Shown in pieces: positions 11,227 through 21,280 of a stretch of DNA of 64,000 nt. The stretch is from Onthophagus taurus (taxonomy: Eukaryota; Arthropoda; Insecta; Coleoptera; Scarabaeidae), in the NCBI RefSeq assembly GCF_036711975.1, contig NC_091968.1, positions 16,182,001-16,246,000 of the forward strand, in the 5' to 3' direction. The notes beneath the pieces were generated by a model, which worked only from the letters and a program-made list of their open reading frames with translations, did no database searches and was not told the DNA's origin. Numbering within the stretch: the stretch's first letter is position 1; every line of letters begins with the position of its first letter. The position numbers and the translations under genes were made by a program.

Positions 11227-12417
11227 ATGAGCTCAGAAAGTTCAACCCCTAAGCCCGCGGCGGCATCCACACCGCAAGCCAGACCGTCCGGAGGCGAGGA
11301 CTTCATAGAAGTCCGCCACCGTAGATACCGACAAAGACCGTGTGGGGCCGAATTAAAAAGGAGAAAGAAGGAGAGGGATAGGATCCTCGCTTCTGAAAAC
11401 CTGAAACTAGGCCACAGCCGGGCCCCTCATAAGCCTCCCAGGGGGGCTAGGACCAACCAACCACTGCAAAGTGGTAGGAAAGATGTCCGCACCCAGGGAC
11501 AGGCGAGGGCGCAACCCGAGCAGCAGCGATTCGCCACCTCTACCGAACCCTCACTCAGAGAATCGAAGAGGAAGTGGCAGGAATCCGCCCTGGATAAATC
11601 GGCTCAACAGGGCCCCAAAAAAGGCTTCAAGGACGCGCTGTTGTCGCACCTTAAAGTTGCCGTTATTAACAGCCAAAATCAGCTGGGTAAACTCAGCGAG
11701 ACTGAGGCCGGACATGTCAAATACGAGCTGACGAACGCTTTGTTTAAAGTAATTACTCAGCTCGACCCTAAACAACAAACGCCGATACCAACGTTTACAT
11801 CGATGGTCTATGCAGGCCAGATCTTAAAGGTCGCCTGCAATGATGACCACTCTTTAACGTGGTTGAAGGCTGCAGTACCGCTGATACCGCCCCTAGAGGG
11901 CGTAGTACTAAGCGTTGTCAGGGAAGTTGATCTTCCTACCCTTTCAAGAATCCAAGTTTGGATTCCCGATACTGATGTGGATGTAAACACCAGGGAACAG
12001 ACACTTCAGATTCTAGCGGCCCAAAATAGACACCTAGATGTCGCCAACTGGTGCCTCTTTCGCTACGAAGTGAGGACAGACCCTGTGGGTCGCCTCATTG
12101 TCTTCGGGGCAGGGAAGAAGGACGCCGAATGGCTTAAAATCCATGAAGGTAGAATCTGCTACCTTTTCAACACCTTAAAGGCCCGCGTTGGCAGATTAAA
12201 AGACCCCGAGCAGGGTGTTGGAGCAGCCGCGGAGGGAGAGACGGCAGAGCGGATGGAAACAGCTGATGTTCCAACCGCTGAGGAAGATGAGAACACTCTC
12301 GTCAACCTAGACGTCGATCCCAAAATTCCGGCTTCGAGCAAGATGTTGGAGGAGTCCATCCCGGATACACCTCCGCTCAGAACAGCATCAGCTGATCAAC
12401 TCGCCTCTTCGAAATGA
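11227..12417 (+). CDS. LINE ORF1 protein with DUF4780-like domain
   Basis: ORF1 products of these LINEs bind the element RNA and chaperone target-primed reverse transcription. The frame is open from 11200; the first ATG at 11227 (MSSESSTPKPAA) is the likely start, giving 396 residues. The N-terminal 140 residues are basic and disordered (Arg/Lys/Pro-rich). Residues of about 145-310 match the DUF4780 pattern I know from insect LINE ORF1 proteins (KVAVINSQNQLGKL, LKVACNDDHSLTWLKAAVP, RIQVWIPDTDVD, LDVANWCLFRYEV). The C-terminus is acidic. No CCHC knuckles are present. The stop overlaps the ORF2 start. Confidence 0.8.
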   Translation: MSSESSTPKPAAASTPQARPSGGEDFIEVRHRRYRQRPCGAELKRRKKERDRILASENLKLGHSRAPHKPPRGARTNQPLQSGRKDVRTQGQARAQPEQQRFATSTEPSLRESKRKWQESALDKSAQQGPKKGFKDALLSHLKVAVINSQNQLGKLSETEAGHVKYELTNALFKVITQLDPKQQTPIPTFTSMVYAGQILKVACNDDHSLTWLKAAVPLIPPLEGVVLSVVREVDLPTLSRIQVWIPDTDVDVNTREQTLQILAAQNRHLDVANWCLFRYEVRTDPVGRLIVFGAGKKDAEWLKIHEGRICYLFNTLKARVGRLKDPEQGVGAAAEGETAERMETADVPTAEEDENTLVNLDVDPKIPASSKMLEESIPDTPPLRTASADQLASSK

Positions 12418-14535
12418 ACGAAAAAGGTGATGTATACAAGGTAGGTGACGAATTAAGGGTGCTACAGTGCAACCTACATCATAGTAGGGCAGCAACTGCC
12501 ATCCTTTGTCGCTACCTTGATATGATGATTAACATTATCGCGCTGATCCAAGAACCTTGGGTTTTAAAATCCAAGGTCTGCGGTTTCAATGGTTTAAGCG
12601 GTTCTATTTTTTAGCTGCCCTGCCACTAATAAGGTCAGAACTGTCATTTACGTACCAAAAGACGCAAACGCTCACCTGTTGCCTCAGCACACAGGAAGAG
12701 CCGTTACGTCGATTAGAGTACGGTGTACCACCAACCGAAAGGTTAAGGAAATAACGGTGGCATCAGTTTACCTCCCGTATGAAGACCAGCCTCCATCTCA
12801 AGGATTGGAAAGGCTGGCCGAGGACGCAAGGAAAGATAACTGGATTCTTGTCATCGGATGTGACTCCAATGCATATTCAACTGCCTGGGGCAGTGCTGAT
12901 GATAATGGAAGAGGTAAGTCCCTTCTTCAATTCATTTCTGAGCCGACCTTTATAACCGCTAGAGGTCAATCAGTTATTGACATCACACTCGCTTTGATGG
13001 GTATCTCGTCCTCGATCCACAATTGGATGGTTTCTGACAATGTTTCAAAGTCGGACCATAGATAGATCACTTTCGATCTTGGTACCATAAAGATTGGAAA
13101 GAACCTAAAGCGTAACCCCAGAAGGGCGGATGTGGACGCGTTCAGATCTTTGCTAACTGGGTGTTTGAGCGATATTGGGTTGCGTAAGCCAACTTAAAGC
13201 TTTGAAGTTGAGGAGTACCTAAATACTATTAGTGATTCCATAATTAAAGCTTATAAAAGGGCCTATCCCCTCCAATCGGAGGCCGTCTCTGGGTGTGCTC
13301 CTATTTGGTGGTGTCCTGAGCTCGGCAAACTCTAAGAAGAGGCAAGAACAGCCTTTAATTGAGCTAAAAACTCAAAATTAGACTCCGACTGGAAACTTTA
13401 TAAAGGAAAATTAGCGGAGTTTAAAAAAGTGTTCGTCATAGAAAACGAGAAACGTGGAGGAAATTTTGTGAGGAAGTTTCCTCCTGCAGCGAAGTTTCTC
13501 GGCTAAATCGTGTTCTGGCTTCAGACCCTGAACGACGAATTGGCTTACTAAAAAAGGCTGACGGTTCTTATACCGACAACCTTTTGGAAAGTCTTCATTT
13601 ATTAATTTAGGTGCATTTTTCAGGTTCCGGAAGTTCCGTGTGCTTACAACAAGAAACCAACCATGAACCTACTGCAGATGATTGGATTTCAGCCGAAGAG
13701 ATCTGCAGGGAGGAAAAAATACCATCAACAGTTTCTCTCCGTTCAAAACACTAGGACCAGATGGTATTATACCTGCCCTTTTACAATGGGGCTTGGAGGA
13801 TTTAGTACCTCACCTAGTGGAAACCTTCCAGGCATCTCTGGCGCTGCGCTATATACCCATTCGTTGGCCTGAGGTCACAGTGAACTTCATACCAAAAGAC
13901 CAATCAGTCTCTCCTCATTTCTTTTGAAAACCCTGGAAAGACTGTGTGATCGCTACATTAGAGATTTCTGTCTTCCAACTAAACCAGTAAATCCTAATCA
14001 ACACGCTTACATGCAGGGCAAGTCCACACTAACGGGTTTTCACTCGGTGACCAACTTTGTTGGTGGAGCGCTGGACCTAAAGGAGTCCGCCCTGGGTGTT
14101 TTCGTAGATATAGAGGGAGCTTTTGACAAAACAACTTTTTCTGGTATTAACGATGTCTTGTTAGGGCATAATGTTCCATCGACTCTTTGTGGTTGGATTG
14201 AGAACACTCTTAAACATAGGATAGTTAAGTTTAGGGCTGGCGATGTCAGTCTCCAAGGAGGAGTTACTCGAGGCTGTCCACAAGGGGGTGTACTATCCCC
14301 ACTTTTGTGGAATCTCACCCTGGATAGCCTCTTGAAACGCCTCACTGAAGCCAACTTTACTATAGTTGGTTACGCAGATGATTTAATCATTCTCGTCAAA
14401 GGCAAGTACATAAACGTGCTTTTTGATAGGATGCAGTAGCTCTCAAATTGATAGAGTGTTGGTGTGACGAACAAAGACTCTCTGTGAATCCTAAGAAGGC
14501 AGAGTTGATTCTTTTCACACGGATGAGGAAGTTTG
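12414..14535 (+). pseudogene. LINE ORF2: endonuclease plus reverse transcriptase, degraded
   Basis: The start (LRVLQCNLHHSRAA) is the EEP endonuclease N-terminus. It shifts frame near 12600, resumes with VASVYLPYEDQPPSQG and VIGCDSNAYSTAWGS (12680-13065), then meets a TAG directly after SKSDHR. Several stops follow in the linker (13066-13640). RT is readable again from about 13740 (FSPFKTLGPDGIIPALL) through QHAYMQGKSTLTGFHS, VFVDIEGAFDKT, GCPQGGVLSPLLW and YADDLIILVKG (near 14370). A further shift at about 14440 leads into LSVNPKKAELILFTR. The endonuclease and RT motifs are therefore present but split by at least three shifts and several stops. Confidence 0.85.
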
Positions 14536-14689
14536 GACTATAAACTGGGAATAAGGCATAGTATAATTACACAACTATTTGCAAGGTCCCACTTTAGTGT
14601 TTGTGATGGAAAACTTATATCTCCTGATGAAGTTCCAAAGAGATATCTCTCCGAGCAGTGGCAACTGCCCATTCAACCGGTACAGGACA

Positions 14690-14797
14690 AGGATTTAAAA
14701 TTGTAAAAGATGTGCTTGTACAAAAAAATGTTTGTGCAAAAAGAATAATTTGTTGTGTAATTCTAAGTGTCATGGAAGTGGTCAATGTACAAATAAA
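14690..14797 (+). pseudogene. Cysteine-rich C-terminal tail fragment of unknown TE protein
   Basis: One frame reads CKRCACTKKCLCKKN, then CNSKCHGSGQCTNK, followed by a stop. This Cys/His/Asn-Lys pattern is known at the C-terminus of some integrase or transposase-type insect proteins. It is directly downstream of the LINE remains, and nothing upstream in the same frame is readable. The origin is a guess. Confidence 0.35.
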
Positions 14798-15284
14798 TAA
14801 CATATTTATTTCTCTTATTAATTTTTGTTTTTATGTATTTTAAATAACATAGTTTATTGCCAACATTCTATTTGTATTTATTATTTATATTTTAGGTATT
14901 AAAAAAATAAAAATTATTTTTCAACCATTAACTTCGTTATTTTACAGAATAACTAGGTATTTGTATAGAATAAATAGTTAAATAAAAAATGTATTTTATA
15001 ATTTAACTGTGGTATTGTGGGTTTACATTAAACACTGTTATGTTATGATTTAATCACTCTATTAGCAATTTATACTTTAACTTTAAAAGAAAATAACAAT
15101 CTGTTTGGTGTAATATTCTAGTGTGCATCCGTTCACTGTAACGGTTGTAAAGCAACTCTTTTCTTGAACGTGTTTTAACCTGTTCGTTTTTAAGAGGCCT
15201 GGTTCTCGCGCCCGCCTGTCGCGACGTTAACGTCACAGTCGTTACCGATAGAAACAGAAATTTTAAATGTTGTTAGTTTTAGTA

Positions 15285-15365
15285 AATGATCTTTATTTAT
15301 ATTACATTAGGTTGCTCCTGAGGATAAATGAATGTAGCGATCGAAACCGGTAGAACAGAAAATTA
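15285..15365 (+). ncRNA. Degenerate hammerhead-like motif, possible Penelope-like remnant
   Basis: CTGAGGA at 15318-15324 is followed 18 nt later by CGAAAC at 15342-15347, the spacing of a hammerhead core (CUGAUGA ... GAAA) with one substitution (U to G). Hammerhead motifs are known in Penelope-like retroelements. Weak on its own; compare 35497-35525. Confidence 0.2.
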
Positions 15366-15430
15366 AAAAAATCCATCTATAAATACACATAGTTTTATTG
15401 CATTTACATTTTAAAACAATGTTAAATATT

Positions 15431-16310
15431 TATAGGGGTAGTATTACAGTCGAAAACAAGTCGAAAAGTGTTAATAAACATGGGCCCGGAAAGCAACCGT
15501 TCTCAAGATACAGAATGTTAAAATTTTTTGGGACTCTACGTTTTTTCTTTTGAACTATAACTACTACAGATTTGATACTTGACAAATCGATACAGTATGA
15601 AACTGTCTCTTTTTTGAGAGTAGTATGATGTTTCCATTACTTCCGGTTGAACCGGAAGTGAAAGTAAATACCACTATTTTTCAGAAAATTCAAAAATTTT
15701 ATTCAACAATTGGTTAGATAGTTTAATTCTGAACAACATTAATTCGAAAAAAATTTAGAAAACTTGAATTGACACAATATAATACTAATACTTTTGGTTT
15801 TTGTAAGTTTCACAAATCGATGCAGTATAAAACTGTCTCTTTTTGAGAGTAGTATGATACTTCCGTTGCTTCCAATTGGAATAAGTTTTTCCCTTACAAA
15901 ACGTTATGTCGAGTGTACGGCCATTAATTACCAAAATTTTGCTATTACAAGGAGTAGGCTTTGACGTACATACAATCTGCTAAGATACATTAATTTGACG
16001 TTTTGTTCAAATTATGAAATAACCAAACTCCAGTAATTTGACTTTGCAACGACATTTAATGAAATCGTTTTGTTTCAATCTCACTTCCGGTCTAACTGGA
16101 AGCAATGGAACCATCATACTATTCTTAAAAAGAGACAGTTTCATACTGTATCGATTTGCCATATATCGAATCTGTAGTAGTTATAGTTTAAAAGAAAAAA
16201 GGTAGAGTTCCAAAAATTTTAACATCCTGTATCTCGAAAACGGTTGATTTGCGGATCCATGTTCATTAGGACTTTTCCACTTGTTGTCGAGTGTAGTACT
16301 ACCCCTATAA
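15431..16310. mobile_element. 880-bp palindromic element (long-TIR MITE)
   Basis: The ends TATAGGGGTAGTATTACA and CTACCCCTATA mirror each other. The match continues through the arms: TCAAGATACAGAATG with its inverse CATCCTGTATCTCGA; AAACTGTCTCTTTTTTGAG; and ACTTCCGGTTGAACCGG. Arms are about 230 bp or longer, and the middle is AT-rich and non-coding. The CTTCCGG...ACCGGAAG core is shared with the palindromes at 18735, 21034 and 50458. Confidence 0.75.
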
Positions 16311-16420
16311 ATAATTAAGGGGGCGTTGCTACGACCAATCGCCCTTTGTGCGCTCTTTTGCAGTTCTTTTATGATTGGGACGGTAAGGTATTTACGCCTT
16401 TGCGAATTAATATATATATA

Positions 16421-16660
16421 TTAATAATTTTTTATTGCATGGTTTGTATATTCGATTTTCTCAACTGCACACTCATACGGAACCTTTCGCTGTATTTGAT
16501 AAAAAACACTGGAATCCCCATCAGCTATAAATTTTAAATACATCACTCCATGCAATTCTACACTTTTACTAAATCCTTCAACGATTATATCTGCTTCCAT
16601 AGCTGATGAGGAGCTATGGATCCTGCGGCTTCCATTGTTTGCCCCATTTGCTCCTCCCAT
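16421..16660 (-). pseudogene. Mutator-like (MULE-type) transposase fragment
   Basis: The minus strand encodes about 80 residues that match the core of animal Mutator-like transposases as I know them: SSSSAMEADIIVEGF, KFIADGDSSVFYQI, and EKIEYTNHAIKNY. The GDGDSS-type motif (here ADGDSS) holds a catalytic Asp region. Both ends are missing, and the fragment is flanked by non-coding DNA. It could be the relic of an autonomous partner for foldback elements, but that is only an idea. Confidence 0.6.
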
Positions 16661-16702
16661 GAACGGGAAAGTGTGCGTTCTATTTTCGAAAATTTATAGT
16701 AA

Positions 16703-16729
16703 GTCAACGTTGGAATATCCAACGTTGAC
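16703..16729. repeat. Perfect 12-bp-arm hairpin
   Basis: GTCAACGTTGGA, a 3-nt loop, then TCCAACGTTGAC. It lies just beyond the MULE fragment. Function unknown; it may be part of a MITE end. Confidence 0.5.
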
Positions 16730-17198
16730 ATAATTCATCACTTTGGGTATATGTTCCCCCATTAACTATAGTACCCCATACTACTGCCACGTTGGGCGAT
16801 ACAGAATTTATCGGGTGGGTTGAACAATCGATTTTTTTTCACAGGCCTCACATTTTAATAATAGTGTACTGGTTAAACCATTTATTTTCTCATGGTCTAC
16901 TACAAGTTTACCAAAAGTACATTTCTTTCTAAATGATCGTATTGAATAGTTAACAAAGACTCAGTAAAATGATGAATGTTAACTAGGTACTTTATTTCCA
17001 TGTAACTTTTGGTCAGGGGTATTTACAGATTCTTTTTCGTACGATAATTAGTGCTAAAAAATACCAGTAGATTTCAAGGAGATATTTCAATAAATATGTA
17101 TTAAAATAAATAATAATGTTCTACTCAGTAGAATAGTACATACAGTGCAGACAGATAAACATCCACAATGAAATTTTTGGGGACGTTTTAGCGAGGAT
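16730..17198. other. No gene recognised
   Basis: AT-rich DNA with no coding similarity or clear repeat boundaries. It lies downstream of the candidate minus-strand gene and could include its 3' UTR. Confidence 0.4.
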
Positions 17199-18600
17199 TC
17201 AATAGGACCACGACAGATTCGTTTTGTGCTTAATTTTGAATCCCCTATAGATATAAGAAATTGCTTTACCTGTTATACTCTGATGTTGTCAAAAATTGAT
17301 CACCAATGGATTTCTTACGTGTATAAACCTTAGTCGGTTTAAGTAATGAAAACATCATCCCTACAACTACGTTAATAGTTAGTAACGTAAAGAATTCCGA
17401 AACCATTGCAAACAGTTTTTAATTTAGCGTTTATACAAAGATAAATTTGGATTTACCTGTCGACATCCATCACATTCACATCAGTAACATCTTGCCAACT
17501 AAAAATTGATGACAAAAAACATTACATAATAATTCGTGTTTAACAAATACCTTTGCTCCCGAAATTCTTCAATTTCAGTTTGTTGTGCACCTCAATAAAT
17601 AAGAAGTAGATATAAACATAAAATGCAGTTGATCTGAGCTTTAGATAAATATAATAAATAATAATAATGCTATACTTTGCTACATTATATGCGTTATAAT
17701 ATACAAAAATAAATGTCGAATATGTGCTTTAAAAATTATAATAGTTATTTATATTACAAGTGGACTAGAAACATAATTACTGTATGAGTGTGGAGAATTC
17801 ACACGAGTACTTAATTATGCTCTAGCCCACGTGTGATATACAACATTTTATCTATGACTGCTAAAAATTACTTAAAAATCAATTTCTTTAAAAAGGTCTA
17901 TTTTGAGATTTATAAAAATATTTTGAAATGATTCTTGACAATATTGAATTAATGTCAGTTTCAATAACATGTTTACTCATTTAGAATAAGTGTTTCGAAA
18001 TGTAAAAACATAACAATTAATGTTTATAATAAATCTCTGTTCTGATTGGACTAAAAATGTGTTACGTAATGAAACCAGCGCGGTAATTAACTTCATTACG
18101 TAACTCAAATCACCTCAAATGAGTGTGGTAATGATGACTTATCCAAGCAGTCGCAGATAAAATAATCTAAATAACCCTGTAGTTCCAAATGGCCCCATTT
18201 TACGGTAAAAAAAATAAACAATTCCTTTACCTGTCATTGCATTACTTCACTGTACTCGGCAAGTCTTCGAAAAGATAGGTTTTCGAACCAGTACTGAAAA
18301 AGATTATAAGATATTCGTTAATATTTATATTGACAAATTTTTGCATTTTTTATAAACCTTTGCTGACTACATAAGTGTCTCAATTTCTGTCCTTTTGCGT
18401 TTCGATTTCTTTTAAGAGGCCGCCTTGGACGCTTGTAGACAGGAGAGGACATGGCTGTTTTAAGAAAAATATAATTATACTTGCAGTTTTTTACATACCA
18501 TTTCACTGTTCAGCACATCCGCCAACAAATTGTGAATTTAGCTTCATTTTATATTCATAAGAAAAATGTGCGTGCAGTGTATCCCCAACTTACAAATCGA
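17199..18600 (-). CDS. Candidate small multi-exon host gene, product unrecognised
   Basis: Short exons with good splice sites line up on the minus strand. Exon 1 (UTR) ends at 18499 with donor GTATGT. Exon 2, 18358-18454, has ATG at 18450-18452 and encodes MSSPVYKRPRRPLKRNRNAK followed by GQKLRHLCSQQ. Exon 3, 18256-18293, encodes TGSKTYLFEDLP (acceptor CTTTTTCAG; weak donor GTACAG). Exon 4 is 17551-17590 (AQQTEIEEFREQ). Exon 5 is 17457-17498 (WQDVTDVNVMDVD; acceptor TTTTTAG, donor GTAAAT). Exons 2-5 join in phase. Two further exons look real: 17270-17360 (MMFSLLKPTKVYTRKKSIGD...; donor GTAAAG) and 17199-17244, ending TGA at 17199. Exon 17270-17360 needs a different incoming phase, so it may be alternative, or the gene may be damaged. 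The N-terminus is strongly basic. I do not recognise the family. Confidence 0.45.
17740..18130. repeat. Two imperfect hairpins inside the candidate gene's intron
   Basis: At 17762-17832, GTGGACTAGAAACATAATTA mirrors TTAATTATGCTCTAGCCCAC. At 18060-18106, GTTACGTAATGAA mirrors TTCATTACGTAAC. They look like short MITE remnants. Confidence 0.4.
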
Positions 18601-18734
18601 AATTTGAATTGTTCACCAAGTCGGGGGTTCTCTACGGTACGCTTTTAAGTATAGGTACTTACTAATAATAAAAATATAAGATTCACTAATCTAACACAAT
18701 AAAACAAACTTGCACAAAAAGTGTCTAATGTATA

Positions 18735-20771
18735 CAGGGTCATCCACAACGTCCATTAGAACTATACACGGTTCTGGCCAAAATAAAAATTTGAAAATTT
18801 AGATTTAAGTATTGTCAATTGCGTTCTCTTCGTCTAAAATATTTTCAGATTTCTAGCATTTCCGGTTATACCGGAAGTCGCCACCTACTTTATTTTTTTA
18901 AATGGAACAGCCTGTATATTTTTACATATTTGGATTTGTCTGTTTTCAAGGTTTATGAATAACTTTACGTTTTGCAATTTTATTCTGCCGCTTCGTTTAT
19001 TCGAATTTTTCTAGAGAAATCTGCTCCAGCAGACATTTGTTCAAAAAATCAGATATCACTCAATTTTTGGAATATTAATTTAGGATTCAGAACATGCTTA
19101 AGCAACATGATGGAGGATGTTTTGCTGCCGAGTACGGCTGTCTAGAACGTTTGGTCACTTTACTATGGCACGTTAACTTTTCGAAACTTGGAAGTACCAT
19201 AACTTCATTTTTTTAAATGGCACCCCCCATATTTTATTACTTATTGTTAGTCGTCTTCGGTGTCTCATTTTACATCTTTTATATCTCATATGTTCTATAC
19301 CTAACATTTATAGTTTGGGAGATAATTAGGGTTCTTTGAAAAATGCACACATATGATAATATTTACCCTAGTGTGCCATAAATACCTAAGTAGTGTCACT
19401 TAATGGATAAACAAATGAAGTGGGGGTTTGAAAATTTGTAGACTTGTGATGTTTGATGCCAGCTTTTTAACTAAAATATTTTCAGGTTCCAAGTACTTAT
19501 GGTTACACCGGAAGAGGTGACAATTTTCATATTTCAAATGGAATACCCTGTATTTTATTACATTTTTGAAATTTTTGTTCAATTTTAGGCCACATGTATA
19601 TCTAACACACTATACCTAAATGTCAACTATAATGTTACTTTCTATAATTTATAACTCATCTATTCTGACCGGCGGAAAAAAATTTTTGTAGTCATCACAC
19701 CAACAGAAATAAACCATAGCTTTAGCAAATGTCAAATTGTTTATTTTTTCCTTATTGATCCTCCGATGATACATAAACACCACAACATTCCCAACACAAC
19801 ATTTTTTTCCGGCTGTCAGAATAGATGATTTATAAATTATAGCAAGTAACGTTGTAGTTGACATTTTTGATTATAAAAAAGTAAAATCTCAAAAATGGCT
19901 CCACTTAGGTATATTGTATGTAACATACAAGTGGCCTAAAATTGAACAAAAATTTCAAAAATGTAATAATATACAGGGTGTTTCATTTGAAATATGAAAA
20001 TAATTGTCACCTCTTCCGGTGTAACCACAAGTACCCGGAACTTGAAAATATTTTACTTAAAAAGCTGGGATCAAACATCACAAGTCTGCAAATTTTCAAA
20101 CCCCCACTTCGTTTGGTTATTCACTAGGTCACACTAAGCACTTAATTCATGGCACACTAGGTTAAATATCGATATGATGTGTGCATTTTTTAAAAAACCC
20201 TAATTATCTCCCAAATTATAAATGTTAGGTATAGGACATACAGGATATAAAAGATGTGAAATGATACACTGAAGACGACTAAGTAATAAAATATGGGGGT
20301 TGCCATTTAAAAAATTGAAGTTATGGTACTTCCAAGTTTCGGAAAGTTAACGTGCCATAGTAAAGTGACCAAACGTTCTAGACAGCCGTACTCGGCACCA
20401 AAACATACTCCATCATGTTGCTTAAGCATGTTCTGAATCCTAAATTGATATCCCAAAAATCGAGGGTTCTCTGATTTTTTAAACAGATGTCTGCTGGAGC
20501 AGATTTTTCTAGAAAAATTCGAATAACAAATTGCAAAAAGTAAAGTTATCCATAAACCTTGAAAGCAGGCAATTCCAAGTATGTAAAAATATACAGGGTG
20601 TTCCATTTAAAAAAATAAAGTAGGTGGCCGGTATAACCGGAAGTGCTAGAAATCTGAAAATATTTTAGTCCAAGAGAGCGCAATTGATAATACTTAAATC
20701 TAAATTTTCAAATTTTTATTTTGGCCAGAACCCCGTATAGTTCTAATGGACGGTCGTCGTGGATGACCATG
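18735..20771. mobile_element. 2.0-kb near-complete palindrome flanked by TA (family D, copy 1)
   Basis: The left end CAGGGTCATCCACAACG mirrors the right end CGTGGATGACCATG; TA lies outside at both ends. Pairing runs the whole length (for example GTTCTGGCCAAAATAAAAAT, GGTTATACCGGAAGT, CAGCAGACATTTGTTCAAAAA) to a centre near 19740. Each arm is thus about 950 bp, with a small spacer at most. Internal blocks with CAGGGTGTTCCATTT look like older TIRs. No transposase is readable. A second copy lies at 29844. Confidence 0.85.
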
Positions 20772-20779
20772 TATAAATG

Positions 20780-21020
20780 TAACAATATAAAATAACTAAA
20801 ATAAAAATAACCATATATAGACCACGAAAAAACACAAGAAATAGATACTATAATAACGATACGCTTTTATACGAACTTCTGCAAACAGGCTATGAACATT
20901 TACGACATCGAAGTAACGAATAAATTTTTTATGAAATAAAAAAAAAATTACGGTGCCAGTCGCACTTTGAAAATCCGAACCTGAGTCTGAACCGAACATC
21001 TAACGCCCTCTCTACATCAA
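20780..21020. other. AT-rich spacer, no gene seen
   Basis: Low-complexity A/T sequence between two palindromic elements; nothing supported. Confidence 0.4.
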
Positions 21021-21078
21021 GGGCGTAACTATACCGGGTGTCCCTCAGAAGTGGCTCACCCCCAAGGTTTATATTTTA

Positions 21079-21273
21079 AAGGTTGTCTAAGTTCCTATGC
21101 CGCAATACTTTGATTTTAGTTTGTTGGCGAGGGGCAAGAGCAGGAGTGTTTCGTGACGTAAGCGATCACGGATTGCGCACGCAACCTCATGTTTAATTTG
21201 AATTGCTTGGCGGTATTATTTTGCACATGTGACGTAATGCGCAGTGTGGTTGCGTACGAACCTAGACAACCTT
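21079..21273. mobile_element. 195-bp MITE with TTA target duplication
   Basis: The ends AAGGTTGTCTAAGTTC and GAACCTAGACAACCTT are inverted repeats. TTA lies directly outside on both sides (21076-21078, 21274-21276), the 3-bp duplication typical of PIF/Harbinger elements. It inserted in the flank of the mariner at 21281. Confidence 0.75.
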
Positions 21274-21280
21274 TTATATA

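Larger units (their letters stand above)
10985..14540 (+). mobile_element. Jockey/R1-group LINE with intact ORF1 and broken ORF2
   Basis: A GC-richer 5' leader (about 10985-11226) precedes ORF1. ORF2 starts on the ORF1 stop (ATGA overlap at 12414-12417) and holds endonuclease then reverse transcriptase. It becomes unreadable after about 14540, so an RNase H region and 3' tail are not visible. The clade assignment (Jockey, LOA or R1) is uncertain. Confidence 0.8.

Noticed and set aside
18231..18293. Longer version of candidate exon 3 using the consensus GTAAAG donor at 18230
   Set aside because: All three frames contain a stop and the phase does not fit the next exon; the weaker GTACAG donor at 18255 keeps the frame. 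Kept as a possible non-coding isoform.
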